NCBI GenBank assembly: GCA_965225715.1
Contig: CBDDBK010000002.1
Coordinates: 124,001-188,000 of the forward strand
Source of the DNA: CBDDBK01 sp965225715
GTDB taxonomy: Bacteria; Bacteroidota; Bacteroidia; Cytophagales; Flammeovirgaceae
Direction: 5' to 3'
DNA length: 64,000 nt
Shown one piece after another: positions 54,561 through 62,211 of the stretch. Each line of letters starts with the position of its first letter. The stretch's first letter is position 1. The notes beneath the pieces were generated by a model. The model did no database searches. It worked only from the letters and a program-made list of their open reading frames with translations, and was not told the origin of the DNA. Made by a program: the position numbers and the translations under genes.

Positions 54561-54881
54561 GCCATAATAGTAAGCATAAACCGAATAGACTACGAATATG
54601 AATCTGGCGGATATTGTGCTAACGTTGATTTTTCTTGTTCTATATATATAGACAACTTTGGCGACACATCTCAAAGTAATTTAAACAAGGATTCGATGTT
54701 ATCGGGTTTTGATATTTTTAACACCGTTGCCCAAAAACTCAACGGATTTGAAAATATTTTAAACATATACGAATCTTGCAAACTGATAAGCCAACAAACC
54801 ATACCCATAAATATAAATGGTTTGTTGGGGTACGTTCAAAACTATAAAGTCTCTTTTTATTTCGAAAACCAAACCGAATAA
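54558..54881 (+). pseudogene. Phage tail/head completion protein (gp37-like), 5' end missing
   Basis: An open plus frame that reads KPAIIVSINRIDYEYESGGY at its left and ends YKVSFYFENQTE. There is no start codon before the ATG at 54696, and a stop lies just left at 54525. Coding character begins well before that ATG, so the gene has lost its beginning. It precedes the gp36-like gene, as a gp37-type gene would in a Mu-like cluster. Family assignment is tentative. Confidence 0.5.
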
Positions 54882-54935
54882 CATCTCTACCAATAGTTAA
54901 AGGTAATATAAGTATAACCAAAATAGAACACTAAT

Positions 54936-55343
54936 ATGTTTATAGAAATAAGCGATTTAGAAACAGTGATTCCTAACAACAGAATTGCCGAGCTTACAAA
55001 TACAGACGATACAATTATAAATAAGATTATATCTGAATGTATAGACGAATTTAAAGGTTTAATGCCCGAGGTATATGATGCACAGGAAATATTTTCACAA
55101 ACAGGCGACAATAGAAATAAGACAGTACTTGCTAAACTAAAAGAAATTGTAGCTTATAAGCTGTATAGTCGTCAAGGTTTTGAGGTTAGTGAAGTGGTAT
55201 TTGCAAACTACGAAAGAGCTGTAAGTTTCTTTGAAAACCTAAACAAAAGCAAAATTAAAGTATCCGAATTGCCGATCGTTTTGGATACTAAAACAAGTAC
55301 CTTTTTGGGTAAATCAAAAAAATACGAACCCTTTACGATATAA
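54936..55343 (+). CDS. Mu gp36-like (DUF1320) phage protein
   Basis: A 135-residue virion protein. It is acidic and helical (MFIEISDLETVIPNNRIAEL, then INKIISECIDEFKG), then has a hydrophobic helix (LAKLKEIVAYKLYSRQG). This is the DUF1320 pattern of the Mu head-tail connector region. It is 4 bases upstream of the virion morphogenesis gene. Confidence 0.75.
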   Translation: MFIEISDLETVIPNNRIAELTNTDDTIINKIISECIDEFKGLMPEVYDAQEIFSQTGDNRNKTVLAKLKEIVAYKLYSRQGFEVSEVVFANYERAVSFFENLNKSKIKVSELPIVLDTKTSTFLGKSKKYEPFTI

Positions 55344-55347
55344 AACA

Positions 55348-55833
55348 ATGAAAGATATATACAGCTTTGAAAAAGATTTAAAAAACACAAGAGAGTCGAT
55401 TAGAGACTTGATTGAAAAAAAGTTGCCAACAAAAATCAAAGGCTTGGCTTTGGAAAATATATCCGACAACTTTTCAAGCCAATCCTTTGATGGCGATAAA
55501 TGGAAACCCAGAAAAACAACAGATAAAAACGGAAAAGACTTAACCACTTTCAAACGAAACAGAGGCAAACATAAAAAAGGAGACCTGACAGCTTTTGGAC
55601 GACAAAATAAAAACCGAGCTATACTAATAGGTTTCAAAAATCCCGATAAGATGTCCAGAAGTTTTTTTGCTCAAGTTGGCAAAGCAACAGTAACAATATA
55701 CAATAAAAAAATATATACAATATATCACCAACACGGAAAAGACAGACTACCTTCTAGAAAAATGTATGGTATAAATAAAACACTAAAAACAAAAATTGAC
55801 AATGCTATTAAAAATTTAACAAAACAACAATGA
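55348..55833 (+). CDS. Phage virion morphogenesis protein (Mu gpG type)
   Basis: A 161-residue basic protein. Features are KLPTKIKGLALENISDNFSS, WKPRK, ILIGFKN and YTIYHQHGKDRLPSRKMYG, where the HQHG...PSR pattern is the family mark. It takes part in tail/head assembly. It overlaps the portal gene by 4 bases (ATGA), so translation is coupled. Confidence 0.85.
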   Translation: MKDIYSFEKDLKNTRESIRDLIEKKLPTKIKGLALENISDNFSSQSFDGDKWKPRKTTDKNGKDLTTFKRNRGKHKKGDLTAFGRQNKNRAILIGFKNPDKMSRSFFAQVGKATVTIYNKKIYTIYHQHGKDRLPSRKMYGINKTLKTKIDNAIKNLTKQQ

Positions 55834-58217
55834 GTTTTTTTAAAAAAATATTTAGCCCGCTTATAGAGGTAAAAGTTATTGGAAAAAAACCATTCCGGCA
55901 CCAAAACTTTAATGCGCCAAAAATTAAGAGTGAACCAAGTATTAAAGATGTATCTAGTATAACTTTTGAAGATTACAATTTATCGAGAGTTGCTTTTTCC
56001 GGAAAAAACCCTTCATCTTCAAGATTGCAAAAAAACTACGAAAACCTTGTATCTTCAGACCCGCATCTTACAGCAAACATCTATAACCGAATCTATAGAA
56101 TAACCGGACAAAATTATGCCATCAAAGATAGTAACGGAGATGTTGATTCTGAAAAAACAAAACTGATAAAAACGAAATGGTTTGATGATATTGTCTGGAT
56201 CGCAATGGAATCGATCTTTTACGGATATTCCGTCATGATGCCCCTTTTTTCAAAAGAAGGAAAAATAAAAAAAATTAAATTATTTGATAGAGGCATATGT
56301 ATACCTCAAAAACAACAAATTGAAATCGACATATTTAAGTGGATTAACTATGCTAAATTTCCGGAGTATATCTGGGAAGCAAATTTTGCCAGAAATTATT
56401 TTGGAATACTAGAGACAGCAGCCGTCTATTCTATTGCAAAAAAATTAGATATGTCTTATTGGGTAAATTACGCTCAAAAGTTTGGAATGCCAACACTTGT
56501 CGGATATACCGAAAACAGAGACTTAAAATATAAAAAGGATTTTATAGAGTGGTTACACAACCTCGGTCAGTCAGGCGCCACGGTAATTGAAGAAGACAGC
56601 GACAGAATAGAATCTTTAGAAACCAAAAAAACAGATGCTCATAAATTATTTTTAGAAGCTATTGAACTCTGTAATAAAGAAATTAGCAAACTCATCAATG
56701 GGCAAACAATGACCAGTGATGACGGATCGTCAAACAAGCAAGCTACCGTCCACCTAATTACTCAAGACCAAATTACCTTTCATGACAAAAAGCAAATCCT
56801 TAATTTCCTAAATACAGTGGTATTGCCAAACCTAAGGTTGTTTAACTACGATATTCCCGAAAACTATAGCATAGGAATAATAGACTCCAAAGATCCCAAA
56901 GAGCAGATGGAGTTTGATAAAGTGATGATGCAGAGCGGATACAATCTTGACAAAGAGTATTTAACCAAAACTTACGGCACCGAATTTGACAAAAACCTAG
57001 AAACAAAACAAAAAGACAAAATAGACGCCAAAAACAAAACCCTTATCATAAAGGGTAAAAAAAAAAGAACAATTTCTAAACAAGTAAAAAAACAACCCGA
57101 TTTATTTAGCAAGACCATTGTTAGTTATTTTGGAAAAAAAATAGAAGCCAAAACCTCTAATCTTATAGACGACCAAAAAGAACGACTAAGAGAAGCCTTT
57201 TTTAACAAAAAGGTAAAAGAAAACTACTTAGATATGGATTTGTATAAACCCATCTTTACAAAAGCAATGGATGGGCTTGAAACAGGATACGGCACAAGTT
57301 TAAGTAAGCTAAAATACACCGATACTAAATTCGCCAAACTTTCGAGCTTGCGAGAAGATACCGCCAAATTCTTCGCCAATAAACAACTTGCTTTTAATAA
57401 AAAAGCAAGAGCTATCAGAGACACATATACAACCGAGCAAGAATTTGCCGACTATTTTAACACATCTTTTGACGCCAATTATAAAGAGTATTTAGGTATA
57501 GAATTGGATCATGTGGCGCGGGCGGGTACAGATGCCAAGCGATGGGAGGAAATAATATCCGATAAGGAAATCCTGCCGAACCTCAAATACGTTGCCGTAA
57601 ACGACGGCAGAACACGAGCAAGCCACGCCGCCTGGAATGGCGTAATCCTGCCCGTTAGTGATCCCTTTTGGATCACTCACAACCCAGCAAACGACTGGGG
57701 TTGCCGATGCGGAGTTGTTCAAACCGACGCCAAAGTTGATAAGAGAAATGTCGACTTTAGTAAATTGAACACTACAGGACCCTTTGCCAATAATCCCGGC
57801 ATCACAGGTAAGCTATTTAATAATCATCCTTATGATAAGGAGGTAGCTTTTGATAAATTACATATAAAAAGAATGGTAAGTCAGCTTCAATCTAAAGATA
57901 TTATCAAAAAAAACAAAGCCTACAGTAGCCAAATTAAAAGCATTATCGGGCACCCGTTTTCAGACCTCCGGGCGTCTGTTTTTAGGCAAGCCGATTTATT
58001 ATACCACATTGAAAACATTAAACAAGATGCTAAAATTGATAATAATTTAAAAGGAGAAGTAAATAAAAAGAGAGAAGGTCGGGTACAAAAAGTTTACTTT
58101 AAGATTGTTTCTATCGATTCGATTGAATGGCTGTTGACTATATTTGAATACAGCGAGAAAGAAATGAAGGATAAAATACACGCATTTAGACCTTTAAAAG
58201 AAGAAGAGAAAGAATAG
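55830..58217 (+). CDS. Phage portal (DUF935, Mu gp29) fused to MuF head-morphogenesis domain
   Basis: A 795-residue fusion. Residues about 1-390 are the DUF935 portal (LVSSDPHLTANIYNR, IFYGYSVMMPLF, YAQKFGMPTLVGY). Residues about 480-670 are a MuF/gp30 domain with VNDGRTRASHAAWNGV (about 587) and NPANDWGCRCG (about 620). The last 110 residues form a separate basic segment that could be a nuclease-like tail of the type found on MuF proteins, but I cannot confirm it. After the stop, the -1 frame stays open for 47 codons (to 58357), so the C-terminus may be frameshifted. Confidence 0.88.
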   Translation: MSFFKKIFSPLIEVKVIGKKPFRHQNFNAPKIKSEPSIKDVSSITFEDYNLSRVAFSGKNPSSSRLQKNYENLVSSDPHLTANIYNRIYRITGQNYAIKDSNGDVDSEKTKLIKTKWFDDIVWIAMESIFYGYSVMMPLFSKEGKIKKIKLFDRGICIPQKQQIEIDIFKWINYAKFPEYIWEANFARNYFGILETAAVYSIAKKLDMSYWVNYAQKFGMPTLVGYTENRDLKYKKDFIEWLHNLGQSGATVIEEDSDRIESLETKKTDAHKLFLEAIELCNKEISKLINGQTMTSDDGSSNKQATVHLITQDQITFHDKKQILNFLNTVVLPNLRLFNYDIPENYSIGIIDSKDPKEQMEFDKVMMQSGYNLDKEYLTKTYGTEFDKNLETKQKDKIDAKNKTLIIKGKKKRTISKQVKKQPDLFSKTIVSYFGKKIEAKTSNLIDDQKERLREAFFNKKVKENYLDMDLYKPIFTKAMDGLETGYGTSLSKLKYTDTKFAKLSSLREDTAKFFANKQLAFNKKARAIRDTYTTEQEFADYFNTSFDANYKEYLGIELDHVARAGTDAKRWEEIISDKEILPNLKYVAVNDGRTRASHAAWNGVILPVSDPFWITHNPANDWGCRCGVVQTDAKVDKRNVDFSKLNTTGPFANNPGITGKLFNNHPYDKEVAFDKLHIKRMVSQLQSKDIIKKNKAYSSQIKSIIGHPFSDLRASVFRQADLLYHIENIKQDAKIDNNLKGEVNKKREGRVQKVYFKIVSIDSIEWLLTIFEYSEKEMKDKIHAFRPLKEEEKE

Positions 58218-58367
58218 ACAGTCACCCTGATACAAAGCAGGTGCGTTCCACTCTTTCTCAACACCAAAACTACAAAAAAGAACCAAAAGTTCCAAACCTT
58301 GAGCAAAAAAAAAATGGTCTAACAGAAATACTGACAGACCGATTACATGAAAAATAATTAAAAAAAA

Positions 58368-58568
58368 CTAAGAACCACAAGTCAGGCAATCACCATCGTC
58401 TTGATTTAAATCGCAAACTTTGGGCTTTTTAAGCTCGTCTATAGGTATATAAAGCTGACGCTTTAGCTCGTTTATCTCATCTAAGATGGCAATATTAGCT
58501 CTGTTAAGATCACCAGATAATCGAGTCTTTAATCGACTTATTTTTATGTTTATTTCTTGTTTAGTCAT
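58368..58568 (-). CDS. Small phage protein with paired cysteines
   Basis: A 66-residue protein (a second Met codon, at 58571, precedes it). The first half is a charged helix (INIKISRLKTRLSGDLNRAN, DEINELKRQLY). It ends with CDLNQDDGDCLTCGS, where CxxC plus an upstream Cys could bind metal. It follows the 91-residue gene by about 75 bases and is probably in the same operon. Function unknown. Confidence 0.6.
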   Translation of the reverse strand: MTKQEINIKISRLKTRLSGDLNRANIAILDEINELKRQLYIPIDELKKPKVCDLNQDDGDCLTCGS

Positions 58569-58646
58569 CATACAGAATTTTAAGGTTAAAAAATAAAATC
58601 AAGTCAATAGATTAAAATCTATTCCAGTTTAATAAAGTAGCTTCCA

Positions 58647-58922
58647 TTACACTGTTTCGGGTTCAAGGTCAAAACTTACAGCTTCCAAGGCTTTTTTAAA
58701 AGGAAAGACATCCTCCACTTGCTCTGAAAACTTATTAAATTTAGTGTCTAATCCTTCAATTGATAGAAACGAATAAAGCTGATCAATCTCAGAACGAAGC
58801 GTTCTATTGATCTCTTCTTTTTCATTCAACGCTTGGGTGTATTTCGCAGCGGTGTCTGAAAAAATCTTTGAGGCATCAGTCAAAGAGACAACCTTTGATG
58901 AGACTTCTTTTTGATTGGTCAT
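58647..58922 (-). CDS. Small phage coiled-coil protein under leader E1
   Basis: A 91-residue acidic protein. I start it at 58922 (MTNQKEVSSKVVSL). A longer reading from 58973 would run into the structured leader and adds an unlikely hydrophobic stretch. Residues about 25-50 (LNEKEEINRTLRSEIDQLYSF) form a heptad helix and the end is acidic. General plan and size resemble the 87-residue gene at 62970-63233, which has the same kind of leader. Function unknown. Confidence 0.65.
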   Translation of the reverse strand: MTNQKEVSSKVVSLTDASKIFSDTAAKYTQALNEKEEINRTLRSEIDQLYSFLSIEGLDTKFNKFSEQVEDVFPFKKALEAVSFDLEPETV

Positions 58923-59061
58923 TAGATATGAAATTTTAATAATTAAAATATGCCAGAGCGCTGACAACATCACACAATCAAGGGGAGTTCCGGGGTCTCT
59001 CGATGTCCCGGACGCTCTAGCAATTCTTAAAAATCTTATAGTACGATTATGAATGTTGTCA
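58923..59061 (-). ncRNA. Structured 5' leader E1 with pseudoknot topology
   Basis: Read on the minus strand from the predicted start near 59061. Segment B (TGACAACAT, 59061-59053) pairs with ATGTTGTCA (58970-58962). Segment A (TGCTAGAGCG, 59022-59013) pairs with CGCTCTGGCA (58960-58951) with one mismatch. The pairings cross, giving an H-type pseudoknot. Between them is a hairpin (TCCGGG with CCCGGA). The start codon follows about 29 bases later. Leader E2 has the same order and spacing with other sequences, so this is probably a functional RNA element. Confidence 0.6.
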
Positions 59062-59065
59062 ACGG

Positions 59066-59097
59066 CAAAGCTAAACTAAAAAAATAGAAAATGCAAA
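59066..59097 (-). promoter_or_regulatory. Bacteroidota promoter of leader E1
   Basis: On the minus strand, TTTG (59097-59094), a 20-base spacer and TAGCTTTG (59073-59066) match TTTG-N19-TAnnTTTG. The predicted start is at about 59058-59061, exactly at the first pairing segment of the leader. Confidence 0.7.
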
Positions 59098-59213
59098 AAC
59101 AAGTGCTTTTTTGAGCAATATAAGGTAAAATAATTGCTTTTAAAACAAAATAGGGGAAATGTTTAGAAAATATTGGGGTTTGTTAAAAAATTAAACTTTC
59201 AAGGTTTGATCGA

Positions 59214-59375
59214 TTAATACTTAATCTTATTGTTTTTGATAAGATAGAGCAGTATTTTTACCGCCAAGCTTTTCTTTTTAGCCACCCTTTCCGAGTGGTG
59301 TATAGACTGCCTCAGATTTGGGGAGTCGATTTCTTTTTCAAACTCGGCTGTTGTGAAGACGAGTTTGCGGACCAA
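59214..59375 (-). CDS. Possible small phage protein, 53 codons
   Basis: A minus-strand frame from a TTG at 59375, starting VRKLVFTTAEFEKEI, with a basic middle (HHSERVAKKKSLAV) and the end ILLYLIKNNKIKY. The composition is protein-like, but there is no ATG and no clear ribosome site. The same DNA read on the plus strand can form three hairpins, including AAACTCG/CGAGTTT, followed by a T-run at 59390, so it might be a non-coding RNA instead. About 75 bases downstream of the tRNA on its strand. Confidence 0.3.
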   Translation of the reverse strand: MVRKLVFTTAEFEKEIDSPNLRQSIHHSERVAKKKSLAVKILLYLIKNNKIKY

Positions 59376-59448
59376 AAGAACGATTGGGCTTTTTTTTTAA
59401 ATAATTTTAAAAAGGGTGGTGATTAGTAAATTAAGATAAGGGGTGGTG

Positions 59449-59521
59449 TAGCAGGAGAAGGAATCGAACCTCCGACCTATAGGTTATGAGCCTATCGAGC
59501 TACCAACTACTCCATCCTGCT
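59449..59521 (-). tRNA. tRNA-Met (CAT anticodon)
   Basis: On the minus strand a full cloverleaf of 73 bases including the discriminator A. Acceptor AGCAGGA/TCCTGCT (7 bp), D stem GAGT/GCTC, anticodon stem ATAGG/CCTAT with loop CTCATAA, T stem GGAGG/CCTTC with loop TTCGATT. The A1-U72 pair points to the elongator, although a lysidine-type tRNA-Ile cannot be excluded. CCA is not encoded. It lies among phage genes. Confidence 0.93.
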
Positions 59522-59538
59522 ATATTATAATTATATAG

Positions 59539-59546
59539 CAAACATA
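59539..59546 (-). promoter_or_regulatory. -7 element of the tRNA-Met promoter
   Basis: TATGTTTG on the minus strand, a perfect TAnnTTTG, ends 18 bases before the tRNA 5' end. A TTTG lies upstream on the same strand with a longer-than-usual spacer of about 23 bases. Confidence 0.55.
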
Positions 59547-59556
59547 CAAAATAATG

Positions 59557-59588
59557 TTTGTTTATTAAACAAAAAAATGCTATATTTG
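59557..59588 (+). promoter_or_regulatory. Bacteroidota promoter of the NlpC/P60-like phage operon
   Basis: TTTG (59557-59560), a 20-base spacer and TATATTTG (59581-59588). The predicted start is about 30 bases before the ATG at 59624. It is back to back with the tRNA promoter. Confidence 0.7.
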
Positions 59589-59623
59589 TCAATAAATATT
59601 TATTTTATTTAAAAAACAAACAT

Positions 59624-60094
59624 ATGGCTTTACTTTTTTTTCATAGCCCACCTAAAAATAGCTTTTGGTTAACCCATTTCTTTATCTGGCTGATTAATTA
59701 CATCACCAAAGGAAAGCATTACCACGTTGCTATTCTGGTCAATGGATTTATTTTTGAAGCCAAGGCCTTTAAGGGGGTGATTAAAACACCTGTAGAAAAC
59801 TACAATCCTCAAGGTTTTGATTTGGTTAAAATACCTTTTAAGGTTGGTAATTGTGAAATTGACAGCAGCGAATTGTTTAATAAATTAAACGATCTGGTCG
59901 GCAGTGGTTACGATTATATCGGATTATTAACCTTTTTGTTTCCTTTTATCAAACATCAAAAAAACAGGTACTATTGCTCTGAACTTGCCAACCTCTATTT
60001 TGTAGAACTTTTTAAACTACAAAAAGACACTATAGAAATGGTTTCACCAGCCAATTTATACAACCGAATTTTTATTTTTAGATACTTTAAATAA
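59624..60094 (+). CDS. Permuted NlpC/P60 (YiiX-like) cysteine hydrolase, phage
   Basis: A 156-residue protein. I start it at the ATG at 59624 (MALLFFHSPPKN) because the promoter lies over the longer upstream reading. The papain-like permuted order is visible: His in GKHYHVAILV first, then the Cys in RYYCSELANLYF. Such enzymes cleave peptides or lipids of the envelope. In a prophage a role in lysis is likely but not shown. Two small membrane genes follow directly. Confidence 0.78.
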   Translation: MALLFFHSPPKNSFWLTHFFIWLINYITKGKHYHVAILVNGFIFEAKAFKGVIKTPVENYNPQGFDLVKIPFKVGNCEIDSSELFNKLNDLVGSGYDYIGLLTFLFPFIKHQKNRYYCSELANLYFVELFKLQKDTIEMVSPANLYNRIFIFRYFK

Positions 60095-60102
60095 TTAAAA
60101 TT

Positions 60103-60387
60103 ATGTGGTTTACTTTGAAATACCTACTTAAAAATAAATGGCTTTATGTATGCTTTTCTTGTATTCTTTTCGGTTGCCTGATCGGCGGATTTACAACGGT
60201 AAAGTATATATTCCCAGCATTGCCGCCTTCTGTTCAAAACATTATCAAAACACCTAAAGCCAAAAAAGGCGGATCTATTGTTTTTGGCGGATTAAACCAA
60301 AAACCGCAAAATCCTTGCGACAGCTTGGATGTTTTTAAAAATATGTCAGTTAAAGAGTTTAGGAAGTTAAAAAAAAATGGAAAATAA
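60103..60387 (+). CDS. Small phage membrane protein
   Basis: A 94-residue protein with one membrane helix (about 13-34, YVCFSCILFGCLIGGF) and a basic soluble tail ending FRKLKKNGK. It lies in a lysis-type position after the hydrolase and overlaps the next gene by 11 bases. It could be spanin- or holin-like; I do not recognise the family. Confidence 0.6.
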   Translation: MWFTLKYLLKNKWLYVCFSCILFGCLIGGFTTVKYIFPALPPSVQNIIKTPKAKKGGSIVFGGLNQKPQNPCDSLDVFKNMSVKEFRKLKKNGK

Positions 60388-60778
60388 AAAAGGTATCGGC
60401 AGTGTAGTAAATTTGGACAATATTCAAACCTTATTTATTGCGTTAATCTTAGGCTGGGGAATGAAACTTTCGTCAACAACAGATAAATTAGATTTAAGAA
60501 ACGAAGCAATAAAAAAACAGATCGAGCATTTAGAAAGCAAGGTTGTCGATATTGAAAACGATTTAGATAATTACGTAACAGCTAAAGAGTTTAAAACATA
60601 CGTAACCGATGTTATTCATGAGTTTGATGGTATATCTGTTGAAATTCAAGACCGAAAAAACTACTCAGTTGGAAATACGAATGCTATAAATAACCATATA
60701 AATAGTCATGCAGAAGGAAAGTTTGGAGGAAATATATCCGATAGTGTTAAACACGTCTTATTTGCCAAAAACAACTAG
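60377..60778 (+). CDS. Small phage protein with short membrane segment and coiled coil
   Basis: A 133-residue protein. A short hydrophobic stretch (about 16-29, TLFIALILGWGMKL) is followed by a heptad helix (IKKQIEHLESKVVDIENDL) and a polar tail rich in Asn, His and Lys. The plan is that of phage holin or envelope-anchored accessory proteins. Its stop overlaps the convergent minus-strand gene by 4 bases. Confidence 0.6.
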   Translation: MENKKGIGSVVNLDNIQTLFIALILGWGMKLSSTTDKLDLRNEAIKKQIEHLESKVVDIENDLDNYVTAKEFKTYVTDVIHEFDGISVEIQDRKNYSVGNTNAINNHINSHAEGKFGGNISDSVKHVLFAKNN

Positions 60779-61446
60779 TGATCCGCGATCTCAACCTTTT
60801 TAGGTGTTTGATTAAACGCTTCCTTGTTCAATAGGTTTTTATTTGTTTCTGCTAATACCTGTCGTTTTGTTTTGATTTTTTCAGCTTGATTGCTCTTGGC
60901 GTATAGCTTTTTGAAAAAATCGGGATCAGGCTTGTATTCCTTATACTGTGCATTTTGTTCTTGGCTTATTTTTGCAAACTCTTCTAAGCGCAAGTCCCAA
61001 AAATCTGCAAGCCAAGACAGAATATCCTGAACACCTATTTTGCCATAAATTTTATACTCGCCTTTCAATATTAGATTAAAAAAATAACCCAATTCGGCAT
61101 ATCTTAGGTTTTTGTACTCTAATACAAGCGTATCGACTATATAATCTATTTGATCGCCATCTAATCCATCCTTCAAACCTAATAACATATTTAAGACAAC
61201 AAAATATTTTTTTAAAATAGCCTTCGTTTGCTTTTCGTATTTAGGTAAGGTGCTTCCAAAATGATGTGTTTTTATTCTTAACACATGCCTTAAAGTTTTT
61301 CCTTTTGCTTGGATAGTGATTGTTTTGAACGTATAATAATCAGTGTATTTTTTGATATCAACACTATGTTTTTCTTGACAAACAACAGCAGATGCTTTTT
61401 TTAAAATAGCCTTTTTTTGTTCCAGTTGAGTGTTTGCAATAGTCAT
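60775..61446 (-). CDS. Phage early-region protein of unknown function
   Basis: A 223-residue mostly helical protein. The central part (LRYAELGYFFNLILKGEYKIYG) looks like a conserved core, and the C-terminus is basic and extended. It overlaps the upstream gene by 4 bases (ATGA), so the two are coupled. Position in the early operon suggests a role in replication or its control; no family is recognised with confidence. Confidence 0.6.
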   Translation of the reverse strand: MTIANTQLEQKKAILKKASAVVCQEKHSVDIKKYTDYYTFKTITIQAKGKTLRHVLRIKTHHFGSTLPKYEKQTKAILKKYFVVLNMLLGLKDGLDGDQIDYIVDTLVLEYKNLRYAELGYFFNLILKGEYKIYGKIGVQDILSWLADFWDLRLEEFAKISQEQNAQYKEYKPDPDFFKKLYAKSNQAEKIKTKRQVLAETNKNLLNKEAFNQTPKKVEIADH

Positions 61447-61928
61447 TTTAGATCGCTTTTTATTTTGTTGATATAAGATTCAGAAACGCCTGTTTTTTTA
61501 ATTACATCTTCTTCTTTTTGAGATACCGATGCTTTGATAGAGGCAATAATGTCATTAAATTTTGAATTGATAAGACTTATAGACAGCCCATTTTCAATAT
61601 ACCACTTGGGCAGGTGAGTTAAAACAAACCTAAAATCATTGTCCACTGTTTGTTTGGCAGAGTCTTTTTGAACAAATTGGATTTTTTTTATGAGTTGCTT
61701 TAAATACCTCGAATCGCAAGACCCCCAAAAATACTCTACACCAACAAGACCACAGTAGAAATCAAAAAATACCGTCTTGCATTTGGTAAAAATAGCTTCG
61801 TCAACCGTTTTTGCCTTATGCGAAATATAAGGCACATTCAGTAAATTGGCGATAGCCTCCCGAAGCTGTTCCTTGCTTGTATTTTTTCGGCTTAGAAGTC
61901 TTAAGGCTTTTTCTTGAACGTTTTCCAT
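61443..61928 (-). CDS. Phage early-region protein of unknown function
   Basis: A 161-residue protein with an N-terminal helix (KALRLLSRKNTSKEQLREAI), a Cys/Trp-containing middle (FFDFYCGLVGVEYFWGSCDS) and a C-terminal basic helix (YINKIKSDLK). It may be a DNA-binding or replication accessory protein. It follows the 57-residue coiled-coil gene by 26 bases. Confidence 0.6.
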   Translation of the reverse strand: MENVQEKALRLLSRKNTSKEQLREAIANLLNVPYISHKAKTVDEAIFTKCKTVFFDFYCGLVGVEYFWGSCDSRYLKQLIKKIQFVQKDSAKQTVDNDFRFVLTHLPKWYIENGLSISLINSKFNDIIASIKASVSQKEEDVIKKTGVSESYINKIKSDLK

Positions 61929-61954
61929 TATTTTTTAACTTTATTTAAAATGTC

Positions 61955-62128
61955 TTAAATAATAAAATAAAATTCGGGTTGGTTTTTAAGTTTTAGTTTT
62001 CTTAAGTCGGTTTCAAGTTGTGTTATGCGATTGTATAAGTCGCATTTTTCATTTTCAAGCTCAAGAATCCTATCGTTGATTTCTTCCAATTTTTGCTCGA
62101 TGTTTTTAATACTTTCGTAAAACGACAT
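61955..62128 (-). CDS. Small coiled-coil phage protein, 57 residues
   Basis: Reads MSFYESIKNIEQKLEEI, continues with NDRILELENEKCDLYNRI and ends LKNQPEFYFII. Nearly the whole length is a heptad-patterned charged helix. It has an ATG and sits neatly between the antirepressor and the 161-residue gene, so it is more credible than the overlapping frame on the same strand. Confidence 0.6.
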   Translation of the reverse strand: MSFYESIKNIEQKLEEINDRILELENEKCDLYNRITQLETDLRKLKLKNQPEFYFII

Positions 62129-62175
62129 AATATCAAACTGTTTAAAGTGAAAAATAAAAAGGTTTGGGTTTTTCT

Positions 62176-62200
62176 AACGTGCCGGAATTTCCGGCACGTT
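62176..62200. promoter_or_regulatory. Perfect 12-bp inverted repeat after the antirepressor gene
   Basis: AACGTGCCGGAA and TTCCGGCACGTT are separated by one base. It is GC-rich in an AT-rich setting and 12 bases downstream of the antirepressor stop. As RNA it makes a strong hairpin, but there is no T-run on the minus strand, so an operator, an intrinsic barrier to exonucleases or a protein-binding site are all possible. Confidence 0.5.
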
Positions 62201-62211
62201 GGAATTAACAA

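Noticed and set aside
54462..54674. Minus-strand frame of 70 codons at the phage junction
   Set aside because: A neighbouring minus frame reads a better tail-protein ending over 54466-54560, and the right part lies on plus-strand coding sequence.
59020..59061. TTGACA-N16-TATAAG, an E. coli-like promoter, inside leader E1
   Set aside because: The -35 match is the first pairing segment of the leader, and a perfect Bacteroidota promoter lies just upstream. In this phylum the E. coli consensus is not expected to work well.
62023..62211. Minus-strand frame of 62 codons before the antirepressor end
   Set aside because: Overlaps the more credible 57-residue coiled-coil gene, runs through the perfect palindrome and has unlikely composition.
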